Assembly: GCA_022706765.1 (NCBI GenBank)
Contig: JAKJBX010000002.1
Span: forward strand, 1-64,000
Reading direction: 5' to 3'
DNA: 64,000 nt
From: Bacillota bacterium
Lineage (GTDB): Bacteria; Bacillota; Clostridia; Monoglobales; Firm-18
The notes beneath the pieces were generated by a model, which was not told the origin of the DNA, did not search any database, and was given only the letters and a program-made list of their open reading frames with translations. A program made the translations under genes and the position numbers. This document shows positions 50,810 to 59,218 of the stretch, piece by piece. Every line of letters begins with the position of its first letter. Position 1 is the stretch's first letter.

Positions 50810-51691
50810 TTAAAACATGGAAATCTGCGGGTCGTCATAGCCTTGCTTGTAGCCGGAGATGATGTCGCGCATTTCATACGGCATCCCGAGACTGTCGCAT
50901 TTTTTGCGAAAGACCGTCCACAGCGCGTCGGCATTGGGCGAATGGCATGCATAGTCATTGCCGAATCGCTTGATGTATTTTTCCCGGGCGGCGGGAAAGC
51001 GCGTATCCAGCATTTTGTAGAACCACTGCCTTTGATTTTGGCGCAGCGTCACGCCGAATGCGGGATAGATGAATTTTGCGCCGCTCTCATGGGCGAGCTT
51101 GATGATGCCGGTGATGTTTTCTTCTGTGTCCTCAATGAAGGGCAAAACCGGCATCATCAGTATCCCGGAAAAAATGCCCGCCTCGGACAGCCTGGCGATT
51201 GCGCCGAATCTTTCGGAGGAGGGCGCGGCATTCGGCTCGATTTTGTGGCACAGGGCATCGTCGGCAGCCGTGACGGTCATCTTGATGAGCGCCGGACTGT
51301 GAACGGCAATGCGTTTTAAAATATCAATGTCACGGGTAACCAAATCGCTCTTTGTGGCAATGGCGGCGCCGAAACCATAGCGGTCGAGAAGCGTCAGCGC
51401 CCCGCGTGTAAGGTTATGTTTCTTTTCGTACGGGTTGTAGGGGTCGCTCATGGCACCCGTTCCCACAACGCCCTTTTTGCGCTTTGCGCGCAGTTCGGAC
51501 GCAATCAAATCCAAAGCGTTTTCCTTTGCGCGCACCTCGTCAAAGCGTTCTATACCGTAGACCTCGCTGCGGCTGTCGCAATAGATACAGCCATGGCTGC
51601 AACCCCTGTAAATATTCATGTTGTAGTTGACGCCGAACCACTGGTTGTTTTCGGCATAGCCTGACACAATCGACTTTGCGGGAATGTACTC
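50810..51691 (-). CDS. SplB-like radical SAM protein
   Basis: The 293-residue protein has the cluster motif YRGCSHGCIYCDSRSEVYG, VVGTGAMSDPYNPYEKKHN, and GILMMPVLPFIEDTEENI. This groups it with the small radical SAM proteins (Rv2578c type) related to spore photoproduct lyase by name and motif. A direct DNA repair role is not shown; it is shorter than SplB. ATG 51691 is chosen because GAGG lies upstream and the family starts near MEYIPAKSI. It lies after the ftsZ terminator on the same strand. Confidence 0.88.
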   Translation of the reverse strand, partial: EYIPAKSIVSGYAENNQWFGVNYNMNIYRGCSHGCIYCDSRSEVYGIERFDEVRAKENALDLIASELRAKRKKGVVGTGAMSDPYNPYEKKHNLTRGALTLLDRYGFGAAIATKSDLVTRDIDILKRIAVHSPALIKMTVTAADDALCHKIEPNAAPSSERFGAIARLSEAGIFSGILMMPVLPFIEDTEENITGIIKLAHESGAKFIYPAFGVTLRQNQRQWFYKMLDTRFPAAREKYIKRFGNDYACHSPNADALWTVFRKKCDSLGMPYEMRDIISGYKQGYDDPQISMF

Positions 51692-51719
51692 CATGGATAA
51701 AACCTCGTTAAACAAGATA

Positions 51720-51750
51720 AGGTGACCCAAACATTGTGAAAGGGTCACCT
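51720..51750 (-). terminator. ftsZ terminator
   Basis: AGGTGACCC and GGGTCACCT form a 9-bp stem with a 13-base loop; on the minus strand TATCTTGTTT follows. Confidence 0.65.
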
Positions 51751-51781
51751 CCGAATTGTGTTTTTTATGTATAAAATGCGG

Positions 51782-52849
51782 TTACCGTCTCAAAAACGGC
51801 GGAACATCAATGTCCTCGTCATCGCCGATGATTGAGATGAAAGGGGACTCCGCCCGTTTATCCTCGCTCAGCTTTTTGCCCAGCGGATTAAATGAGGTGG
51901 CGCTTGCATTTTCAAAGCCGGTCGCAACGACGGTCACTTCGATTTCGTCGCCCAAAGATTCCTTGATTGACGCACCGAAGATGAAATCCGCATCTGAATC
52001 GGCAAGCTCCTGAACGATTTCGCTCGCCTTGCCGATTTCGAGCATACCCATCGCAGAGCCGCCCGAAATATTAAGCAGTATGCCCTTCGCACCCTCGATA
52101 GAGGTTTCAAGGAGCGGACTGTTGATCGCCATTCTTGTGGCTTCCTCCGCCCTGTTTTTGCCGGTCGCACGACCGACGCCCATGTGCGCATAGCCGGTGT
52201 TTTTCATCACGCGCTTAACGTCCGCAAAGTCTAAGTTGATCAGCCCGGGGACGACAATCAGCTCCGAAATGCCCTGCACGCCGTGCTTTAACACATCGTC
52301 GGCGAGCCTGAAAGCATCGAGCACCACCAAATCGTCTTCGAGCAGCTTGTCATTGGGGATGACCACCAGCGCGTCACAGGCGTCTTTGAGTTCGGCAATG
52401 CCGACCTCCGCCTGCACCATGCGCTTCCTGCCCTCAAAGGTGAAGGGCTTTGTCACGATGGCGACAGTCAGGATACCAAGCTCCTTGGCGACGCTTGCGA
52501 CAATGGGGGCTGCGCCTGTTCCTGTGCCGCCGCCCATGCCTGCGGTCACAAAAACCATATCCGCCCCGCGCAGCGTTTGCGCAATATCCTCGCGGCTTTC
52601 CTCGGCGGCTTTTTTGCCGATTTCGGGGTCGGCGCCCGCACCGAGACCACGGGTCAGCTTTTCGCCGATTTGGATGGCGTTTTGGGCATTGGTATATTTA
52701 AGCGCCTGCTTGTCCGTGTTGATGGAAATAAATTCAATGGATTTAAGACCGACTTCGATCATCCTGTTCACGGCATTGTTACCGCCGCCGCCGACACCGA
52801 CAACCTTAATGTGCGCAACGTGCTCGTTTTCAATTTCAAACTCTATCAC
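51782..52849 (-). CDS. ftsZ: Cell division protein FtsZ
   Basis: FtsZ is the tubulin-like GTPase that forms the division ring. The 355-residue product has [15 protein letters not shown], the GTP signature [13 protein letters not shown], the T7 loop with [11 protein letters not shown], and a C-terminal peptide ending DVPPFLRR that binds partners such as SepF or FtsA. The start is GTG 52849 with AAGGAGG 8 bases upstream. The neighbouring order is murA-divIB-DUF881-sbp-ftsZ; ftsA is missing from its usual place. Confidence 0.97.
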   Translation of the reverse strand: MIEFEIENEHVAHIKVVGVGGGGNNAVNRMIEVGLKSIEFISINTDKQALKYTNAQNAIQIGEKLTRGLGAGADPEIGKKAAEESREDIAQTLRGADMVFVTAGMGGGTGTGAAPIVASVAKELGILTVAIVTKPFTFEGRKRMVQAEVGIAELKDACDALVVIPNDKLLEDDLVVLDAFRLADDVLKHGVQGISELIVVPGLINLDFADVKRVMKNTGYAHMGVGRATGKNRAEEATRMAINSPLLETSIEGAKGILLNISGGSAMGMLEIGKASEIVQELADSDADFIFGASIKESLGDEIEVTVVATGFENASATSFNPLGKKLSEDKRAESPFISIIGDDEDIDVPPFLRR

Positions 52850-52959
52850 GAAAAAGTCCTCCTTACGTAGAATTCAGAACTCGTATCACATAAGTGTTTC
52901 ATTATTATTACATTATATTAAACTTCTTCGCATTTGTAAAGGAAAAAAAGCAAAATAAT

Positions 52960-53337
52960 TCAAGATTTTTTTTGTGTTGGGCCGGACGATGGTCTGTTCA
53001 GCAAAAAGCGACGGATAACGGCAAAATTTTGGAAGAATCGCGTACCGAAAACGATGACGGCGGCGAGGTAAATGTCCACATCCAAGAGCTTGCCGATGTA
53101 GGTCAGCAGCATGGCGAGCAGCGCATTGCCAAAAAAGCCGGTGATAAAGATTTTCATCTTAAAATTGTTGTTGATGGTTGCGGCAAAGCCGCCGAAAACT
53201 GAATCAAGACCGGCTAAAATTGCGATAGCGATGTACGGGGTCAGCGTCGAGGGCAGCCCCGACGGGATAAACAGCCCCGCAACAACGCCTATGAGCAACG
53301 ATGCGATAATGATCAGCGGAAACATGATAATCTGCAT
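52960..53337 (-). CDS. sbp: Small basic protein Sbp (DUF1290)
   Basis: The 125-residue protein has three or four membrane segments and the family motif IPIPSGLP-like LFIPSGLPSTLTPYIAIAIL, AGLDSVFGGFAA and VIVFGTRFFQN. It is found beside divIB and ftsZ in many Firmicutes (ylxW-ylxX-sbp region of Bacillus), but its role is unknown. AAAGG precedes the ATG. The gap to ftsZ (52850-52959) is AT-rich and may hold an extra ftsZ promoter; I could not place one firmly. Confidence 0.9.
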   Translation of the reverse strand: MQIIMFPLIIIASLLIGVVAGLFIPSGLPSTLTPYIAIAILAGLDSVFGGFAATINNNFKMKIFITGFFGNALLAMLLTYIGKLLDVDIYLAAVIVFGTRFFQNFAVIRRFLLNRPSSGPTQKKS

Positions 53338-53372
53338 ATACTATCAGCCTTTCTTTTAAAGTGATTACCGAT

Positions 53373-54098
53373 CTATTGCGCAGCTTGCAGAGGTATCGCA
53401 TGCTTGAACGAAATGTTGCCTTTATAAGCGTTCACCGTCACCTTGCTCGCTTTTTTGATGGTGATTTCAATGCCGTAGTAGCGCAGCGTGTCGTACACGC
53501 CGTCGCGCATGAGCAAGGCGTTTTCCATATTGACAGGATCGCCGATTGCAATGATCTCGAAGGGCGCGGCGGTCCGGTTGTTGTTGACGCTGACGGTTGC
53601 TCCGGCACAGCGGATCTCCGAAGTGGAGATGATGCGTTCGCCGTTTAGCTGCATAGCCTCCGCTCCCGCGTCACGCAGCTCGTTCATCAGCCAAAGGACA
53701 TCCGCATCATGCACAACGTAGAGGTTCGGGTCGATGTTGCCGGTGTTCTCGGCTTTGCTGTCCCGCAGGGTCACGATGATGCCGCTGCCCTCAACAGACG
53801 TCAGCCCCGCAAGCAGCTCCGCACGTTCAAGCTGTTTCAAAAGCGTTTTGGAATAATCGCTGCTTTCCGCCGCATCAGTCTTAAACGCCGCCAAATCTTC
53901 TTTTAGCTGCATGACCTGTTCGGCATACTTCAAGTTATTCTCCTGCGCCTGACGCAGTTGTTTTTGAATTTCCTCCGCACGGAGCGTGTTTGGATTGTTC
54001 ACCCTGTTGTAGCTGACGCTCCTGATTTGCAGAGTGATGGTGAATGCCAAAACCAGACAGACAGACCCGATGGCGATTTGTGCATGTATCATTTTCAT
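53373..54098 (-). CDS. DUF881 (YlxW/YlxX)-family membrane protein
   Basis: The 241-residue protein has one N-terminal membrane segment (IHAQIAIGSVCLVLAFTITL), a coiled coil (AEEIQKQLRQAQENNLKYAE), and the DUF881 domain with GSGIIVTLRDSK, VHDADVLWLMNELRDAGAEA, NGERIISTSEIRCAG and NNRTAAPFEIIAIGD. Bacillus has two paralogues here; this cluster has one. ATG 54098 is chosen because GGTGGAG lies 9 bases upstream; the longer ORF runs into divIB. Function unknown, presumed linked to division. Confidence 0.9.
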   Translation of the reverse strand: MKMIHAQIAIGSVCLVLAFTITLQIRSVSYNRVNNPNTLRAEEIQKQLRQAQENNLKYAEQVMQLKEDLAAFKTDAAESSDYSKTLLKQLERAELLAGLTSVEGSGIIVTLRDSKAENTGNIDPNLYVVHDADVLWLMNELRDAGAEAMQLNGERIISTSEIRCAGATVSVNNNRTAAPFEIIAIGDPVNMENALLMRDGVYDTLRYYGIEITIKKASKVTVNAYKGNISFKHAIPLQAAQ

Positions 54099-54126
54099 GT
54101 TGTAATGCTCCACCCTTTCGTTATCA

Positions 54127-54921
54127 TTACTCTGCCGAATCCCGGTGAATCGCTTCGGCAGGGGTTCGGATATCCAAAAACCCTTTGGGATTCGCACCGA
54201 GCTTTTCATTGATGGTTTGCATCGCAAAAGCGATGCGGTAGTCGATGTCCTTAATGCCGCCGACCAAAATTTTGAGCGAATTGTTATAGTAGATCGTCAG
54301 CCTTTCAGTGTCGGTGATGTCGACGATCGTGATTTTGTCCGCCGCGCCGTTTGCGTCCAGTGCCGTTAAGCACGCCGCCAAAAGCGGGATTTTTGCCGCG
54401 TTGTCGGCGGCTGCCGTTTGTCCACCCTTGAATTCCGTGACGCCTGTCCCTTGGACGACGGGCGCCGCTTTGTCCGGCGGGGTCTGCGCAAGCTCTAACA
54501 TCTTGCCGCTTTCATCAATATATATATAGCGCTCTTCCAGCGGAATATACCCATGAACGCTGCTCTCGACGACCCTGATTTCAATTTTATTCGGGAGCCT
54601 GCGCCGTACCTCGGCGGATTTTATGTACGGTATCGCCGACACAAGCCGTTCGGCTTTTGCGGTGCTTGTCCGAAAAATGTTATAGCCGATGCTGACGGTC
54701 GAGGCGGCAAAGAGCACACTGTCCGAAACCTTTTCGTTGCCGGTGCAGACGACCTCGCTGACACTAAAAAGCGGCGCAAAGCCGAGAAACACCGACAAGC
54801 ACAACAGCAGGAAGGCGAAAGCCAGCGCCCGCCTCCGCCTGCGGTTGCGTCTGATTCTTTTTTTATAATCTTTCACACGGACGTTCCTGCCGTCATGTGT
54901 GGTTTTGCTGACGTAATCCAC
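54127..54921 (-). CDS. divIB: Cell division protein DivIB/FtsQ
   Basis: The 264-residue protein has a very basic N-terminal cytoplasmic tail (KKRIRRNRRRRRALAFA), one membrane segment (FLLLCLSVFLGFAPLF), a POTRA domain (VSEVVCTGNEKVSDSVLFAA), and a beta domain ending with YRIAFAMQTINEKLGANPKG. It connects the FtsL/FtsB complex and septal wall synthesis. The start is GTG 54921, following AAAGGGTGG. It lies 3 bases after murA and before the DUF881 gene. Confidence 0.92.
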   Translation of the reverse strand: MDYVSKTTHDGRNVRVKDYKKRIRRNRRRRRALAFAFLLLCLSVFLGFAPLFSVSEVVCTGNEKVSDSVLFAASTVSIGYNIFRTSTAKAERLVSAIPYIKSAEVRRRLPNKIEIRVVESSVHGYIPLEERYIYIDESGKMLELAQTPPDKAAPVVQGTGVTEFKGGQTAAADNAAKIPLLAACLTALDANGAADKITIVDITDTERLTIYYNNSLKILVGGIKDIDYRIAFAMQTINEKLGANPKGFLDIRTPAEAIHRDSAE

Positions 54922-54924
54922 TGT

Positions 54925-56181
54925 TTAATCCACCCTTTTAATTTCTGCCCCAAGGCTTTTAAGACCCGTGTCAAATCCTTCGTATCCCCTGTCGAGGTGA
55001 CAAAGCCCGTCAACCTCGGTAATACCGTCGGCGCTCAGCCCCGCAATGATGAGTGCGGCAGCGCCCCGAAGATCGGTCGCCGTTGTCTTTGCGCCCGACA
55101 GCCGCTTAACGCCCTTGACGACGGCAATGCGTCCGTCGACCACGATATCTGCGCCCATGCGGTTCAATTCCGTCACGTGCTTGAAACGGTTTTCAAACAT
55201 ATTTTCGGTCACGATGCTGGTGCCGTCCGCAATTGAGAGCACCGACATGACCGGCGATTGTGCGTCGGTGGGAAAGCCGGGGTAGGGAAGCGTCCTGATA
55301 TAGTCGATCGGCAGCGGGCGGCCGAGCGCCTCGACGGTCAATGTATTTGCGCCGTCCTGCCTGATCCTGCACCCGCAGTCTTTAAGCGCCGAGATAATGG
55401 ACTGTATGTGCGTGGGCACCACGTTGGTCACAGAGACTTTTCCACCGGCGATCGCCGTCGCGCAAAGGTATGTTGCCGCAACGATCCTATCCGGGATGAC
55501 GGTGTGCTCGACCTCGCCGAGCGCAGGCACGCCCTCTATGGTGATGGCTGCGGTTCCCGCGCCCGAGATTCTGGCGCCCATCTTGTTCAGATAGCTTTGC
55601 AGATCGGCGATTTCAGGCTCCTTTGCGGCGTTGGTGATGGTGGTCACACCTTTGGCGAGCGCTGCGACCAGCATGATGTTTTCGGTTGCGCCAACGCTGG
55701 GAAAGTCCAAATGAATATCGTCGCCGCAAATATCCCCTACCTCGCAGTTTATGTATCCGTGTGACTCTTCAACCGTAATGCCAAGCTGCCGAAACGCCTT
55801 TAAATGGAGGTCGATCGGTCTGGGCCCCAGCTCGCAGCCTCCCGGCATGGAGATGGTGACCTTTCTGTGCCGTGCAATCATGGCGCCTAAAAATATGATG
55901 GACGACCGCATTTCCCGCATCAGGGTTTCCGGAATGAATTGGGTGGAGATGCTGGCGGAATCAACAGTCAGCGTGTTGCCCTCCCAAACGATGCCGCAGC
56001 CTAAGCCTTTTAAAATCTCGATGGACGAAAAGACGTCCTTGATCCTCGGGCAGTTGTGAATGATATTCCTGCTGCCGTTTAGGACGGTGGCAGCCAGTAT
56101 GGGAAGCACTGCGTTTTTCGACCCGTGAACAGACACCTCGCCGTTTAGGCTCCGACCACCCTCTATTATCATTTTACTCAT
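54925..56181 (-). CDS. murA: UDP-N-acetylglucosamine 1-carboxyvinyltransferase MurA
   Basis: MurA transfers enolpyruvate to UDP-GlcNAc, the first committed step of peptidoglycan synthesis. The 418-residue product shows LNGEVSVHGSKNAVLPILAA, the catalytic cysteine loop MPGGCELGPRPIDLHLKAF (the target of fosfomycin), LDFPSVGATENIML and PGFPTDAQSPVMSVLS. The start is placed at ATG 56181 on family grounds; TTG 56193 lies only a base or two after GGAGAGG, so the exact start is not certain. It begins the division cluster. Confidence 0.95.
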   Translation of the reverse strand: MSKMIIEGGRSLNGEVSVHGSKNAVLPILAATVLNGSRNIIHNCPRIKDVFSSIEILKGLGCGIVWEGNTLTVDSASISTQFIPETLMREMRSSIIFLGAMIARHRKVTISMPGGCELGPRPIDLHLKAFRQLGITVEESHGYINCEVGDICGDDIHLDFPSVGATENIMLVAALAKGVTTITNAAKEPEIADLQSYLNKMGARISGAGTAAITIEGVPALGEVEHTVIPDRIVAATYLCATAIAGGKVSVTNVVPTHIQSIISALKDCGCRIRQDGANTLTVEALGRPLPIDYIRTLPYPGFPTDAQSPVMSVLSIADGTSIVTENMFENRFKHVTELNRMGADIVVDGRIAVVKGVKRLSGAKTTATDLRGAAALIIAGLSADGITEVDGLCHLDRGYEGFDTGLKSLGAEIKRVD

Positions 56182-56257
56182 GTTGGGTATCAATCCTCTC
56201 CGTATATCTTTGCACTAACATCATATGCAAATCATACGGTTTTGTGATTTGGAGAGG

Positions 56258-56364
56258 ATTTATATGGTCGAAAATCCAAGGAATTTCCGACCATATAAAA
56301 GTATTAATTCATTCCTTGATAAAGGGTTTCGGCTACGCACCAAAAAGTGCCGAAGGTACTTTTT
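56258..56364 (+). repeat. Hairpin-core composite element (family R2), complete copy
   Basis: Hairpin 1 is a 12-bp stem (TTTATATGGTCG, 56258-56299). The core ATTCCTTGATAAAGGGTTTC GGCTACGCACC follows at 56311-56341, then hairpin 2 AAAAAGTGCC/GGTACTTTTT. It lies between the PBP gene and murA. Confidence 0.8.
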
Positions 56365-56373
56365 TAAACTTAT

Positions 56374-56491
56374 AGGAAATTACGCAAAACCGGCGTAATT
56401 TCCGCACTCCGGCGAAATGAATTCGCCTGCGCTTACCCTCGCGGTGCGAGAAGATGCGTTTCGGAAAGCGCTGCGCGCCGAAACGCTTTTT
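56374..56491 (+). repeat. Dispersed 120-bp multi-hairpin repeat (family R1), copy D
   Basis: It is nearly identical to copy C and, viewed on the minus strand, begins exactly at the stop codon of the PBP gene, as copy B does at the SLH gene. Confidence 0.85.
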
Positions 56492-58686
56492 TATACGTTC
56501 GGGTCCCCCAAATCGACGGGCGTCGGCGAGGGCGAGGGAACAGGCGAATGGTTAGGTGCACCGGAGGGCTTCGGTGAAGCGTCGGGCTGCACCCCTTCTG
56601 TTATTTCACCCTCTTCCGGCAAGCCTTCTTCGTCTTCGGGAACCTCCTCGGGGATGTGTCCGTCACAGACCTCGGTCGGCTGTGTGCCCGATTTGAAATA
56701 GCTGGTGCGCACCGAGCCGCAAAGCTCACCGGGCAGCTTGCCCGTTTCGGTGCAGTAGGTTGCCGAAACAATGCCCGTAGCGGAATCAAAGCCCTTTGCG
56801 GGGAGCTTTTTATCAGCGTGTATCTGCTGCATAACCTTTTTCCATACGGGGATACAGGGGTTTCCCGCAAAGAAGCTCATCGAGCGGGGCGTGTCACAGC
56901 CGACCCAAACGCCGGCGACATAGTACGGTGTAAAGCCGACAAACCATCTGTCCACGTCCTTGTCGGTGGTGCCGGTCTTGCCGCCCGTAGCATAATTTCC
57001 GTTAAACTTCGCCGAACCGCCCGTGCCATAGTCGACAACACCCTTTAACAGGTTCGACATAATTGCGGCGGTCTGTTCCGACATGGCTTTTTTGCTCTCC
57101 CGGACGTTTTCAAGCAGCACCTTACCGTTGCTGTCGAGAACACGCGTATAACTGACCGGCTTGGTATAGACGCCCCTGTTGGCAAACGGCGCATAGGCTG
57201 CCGTCAGCTCCAAGGGGGAAATGCCGTGTGAAATGCCGCCGAGCGCCGTGGCAAGGTTTTTGTCCGCGTCGGTCAGCGACGTAATGCCCAAATTGTTGCG
57301 CATAAAGTTTACTGAAACGCTGGTGCCCAGCCTTTCGAGGATCTGAACTGGCACCGTGTTAATGGAGATCTCAACCGCATAGCTGACCGCGACGGGACCC
57401 TTAAAGCCGGCGTAATAGTTCTTGGGCGACCATTTGCCAAAGGTGATTTCCTTATCCTCATACACGGTTGCGGGCGTGATCAGGTTGTTTTCAACGGCGG
57501 GCGCATACACGGCGATAGGCTTGATGGCGGAGCCGGGCTGCCTGAACGACTGGGTCGCACGGTTTAAGGTCCGGCTGGCGGTTTTCTCGCCCCGCCCGCC
57601 TACAATTCCCTTAATCTCACCCGTTTTCGGGTCGATGACGACCATCGCCGATTCGGGGAAAACGCCCTGCGGCGCTTTTTGGAAGCTTGCGGGATCGGCA
57701 TACACCTTGTCCATGGCGCCCTGTACGACGGGGTCGACCGTCGCATAGATCTGCAAGCCGCCGGAGAACAGCATCTTTGCCGCAACGGCTTCGGAATAGC
57801 CCTTCTTTTCACGCAGGTCACGCAGCACGTCGCTGACGACCAAATCCACAAAATACGACTGCTTGCTCGCCTCGTCCCTTGCCTTGCCGACGAAAACCAG
57901 CGTCTCCGCCTTGGCGGTTTCATAGGTATCCTCGTCGATAAAGCCGAGTTCCAGCATCTTGCCGAGGATCAGCTCCTGCTTTTCCTTGTTGTTTTCGGGG
58001 TTGATCAGCGGGTCGTACCGTGAAGGAAGCTGCGTGATTCCGGCGATGGAAGCAGACTCGGCAATGGAAAGCTCCGCAACTTCCTTGCCGAAATAAAAAT
58101 GCGCGGCGCTCCCTACGCCGTAACAGCCCTGGCTCAAATAGATGGTGTTTATATAAAGTTCAAGCACCTGCTGCTTGGAGTATTTTTTTTCAAGGTTGAC
58201 GGCGCGGATGATTTCCTTGACCTTTCGGGTCGGCGTCACGTCCTTGTCGCCCGTCAGGTTCTTGATCAGCTGCTGAGTGATGGTGCTTGCGCCCCTGCCG
58301 TCTCTTCTCAGGACATAGTCAAACACGGCTTTTGAGGTGCTCTTGATGTCAAAGCCCGAATGATTATAAAACCGTTCGTCCTCAATGGCGACAAATGCGT
58401 TGCCGAGGTATTTGGGGGTGTCCATGATGTCGACCCACACACGGTTTTCCTCGCCGTACAGCCGCTCATATTCGGCGTTGCCGCCGGTAGCCGGATCAGT
58501 ATAATAGACAAAGGAAGTAGCGTTTAATTGCAATTCGTCGATATTAAGCTCGGCAGTCGTGTCAATAAATCCAAGCAGCGCGCCGGCAAGGATACCGAAC
58601 GTCACGACGACGCCCACAAGCGTCACGCCTAAAAAGATTCTTATGAACAATTTGACGGACTTAGATAATTTAATGGGTTTAGCCAT
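56491..58686 (-). CDS. Class A penicillin-binding protein (PBP1a type)
   Basis: This is a bifunctional peptidoglycan synthase of about 731 residues. It has an N-terminal membrane segment, a GT51 transglycosylase domain (AIEDERFYNHSGFDIKSTSK; GASTITQQLIKNLTG; YINTIYLSQGCYGVG), and a transpeptidase domain with the serine motif RQPGSAIKP, SIN, and KTGTTDKD. The C-terminal tail is rich in Pro, Glu and Ser (PEDEEGLPEEGE; SPVPSPSPTP). Family grounds favour ATG 58686 (MAKPIKLSKSVK); an earlier in-frame ATG at 58698 belongs to the 75-bp repeat that also supplies the ribosome binding site. Confidence 0.95.
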   Translation of the reverse strand: MAKPIKLSKSVKLFIRIFLGVTLVGVVVTFGILAGALLGFIDTTAELNIDELQLNATSFVYYTDPATGGNAEYERLYGEENRVWVDIMDTPKYLGNAFVAIEDERFYNHSGFDIKSTSKAVFDYVLRRDGRGASTITQQLIKNLTGDKDVTPTRKVKEIIRAVNLEKKYSKQQVLELYINTIYLSQGCYGVGSAAHFYFGKEVAELSIAESASIAGITQLPSRYDPLINPENNKEKQELILGKMLELGFIDEDTYETAKAETLVFVGKARDEASKQSYFVDLVVSDVLRDLREKKGYSEAVAAKMLFSGGLQIYATVDPVVQGAMDKVYADPASFQKAPQGVFPESAMVVIDPKTGEIKGIVGGRGEKTASRTLNRATQSFRQPGSAIKPIAVYAPAVENNLITPATVYEDKEITFGKWSPKNYYAGFKGPVAVSYAVEISINTVPVQILERLGTSVSVNFMRNNLGITSLTDADKNLATALGGISHGISPLELTAAYAPFANRGVYTKPVSYTRVLDSNGKVLLENVRESKKAMSEQTAAIMSNLLKGVVDYGTGGSAKFNGNYATGGKTGTTDKDVDRWFVGFTPYYVAGVWVGCDTPRSMSFFAGNPCIPVWKKVMQQIHADKKLPAKGFDSATGIVSATYCTETGKLPGELCGSVRTSYFKSGTQPTEVCDGHIPEEVPEDEEGLPEEGEITEGVQPDASPKPSGAPNHSPVPSPSPTPVDLGDPNV

Positions 58687-58691
58687 TGTTG

Positions 58692-58766
58692 TGACCATTA
58701 GCCTTTCCGGCTCACTGAATTTTATAGAAGCTTGACCACGCGCTTATCGTGAGCCGGATAAGGCGT
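58692..58766 (-). repeat. 75-bp palindromic repeat carrying a ribosome binding site and ATG, copy 2
   Basis: This has the same length and arms as the copy at 1376-1450, ending AATGGTCA at the same distance before the family start codon of the PBP gene. Nearly all differences fall in a 16-base stretch of the loop. Confidence 0.8.
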
Positions 58767-58897
58767 TGCTCTGAACACTATTTATTATAGCATAACTGCG
58801 GCAAAATACAACGCAAAATATGTATATTTTTTGGCTTTTTGTGAAATAATTACCTTAAATTATCTTAAATCATCAAAAGTACACGGGAGGCTTTTAT

Positions 58898-59218
58898 ATG
58901 CGCTCCAAAAAAATGCTGTGGATTGCACTGTCAACCCTGGTCTTTGCTCTGTATTCGTTTGCGCTGCTGAAAGTCGGTATGCACATCGGCTACATCGAAA
59001 GCAGGCAGGCATATGACAGCGCCCCGCAGACCCGGTATGTTGTCAAGGCATATAACGGTATGATTGCGGTCTTTGAGGGCGACGCCGAAACGCCGCAACG
59101 GGTGTTTGACATCCGTGTCGAAACCCTCCGGAAGCAGGACAGGGAACGCTTTGAGGAAGGGGTCGTCATCCTTTCCCTCGATGAGCTTGCCCGGCTTATA
59201 GAGGATTTTGGCAGCTGA
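58898..59218 (+). CDS. BofC C-terminal domain-like membrane-anchored protein
   Basis: The 106-residue protein has one N-terminal membrane or signal segment (MLWIALSTLVFALYSFALLK) and an extracytoplasmic domain with YVVKAYNGMIAVFEGDAETP and RVFDIRVETLRKQDRERFEE, similar to the C-terminal domain of the sporulation protein BofC, which inhibits signalling between mother cell and forespore in Bacillus. Small proteins of this type are common in Clostridia with no proven role. GGGAGG lies 7 bases before the ATG. Its last 23 bases overlap the 3' end of the convergent prmA. Confidence 0.75.
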   Translation: MRSKKMLWIALSTLVFALYSFALLKVGMHIGYIESRQAYDSAPQTRYVVKAYNGMIAVFEGDAETPQRVFDIRVETLRKQDRERFEEGVVILSLDELARLIEDFGS

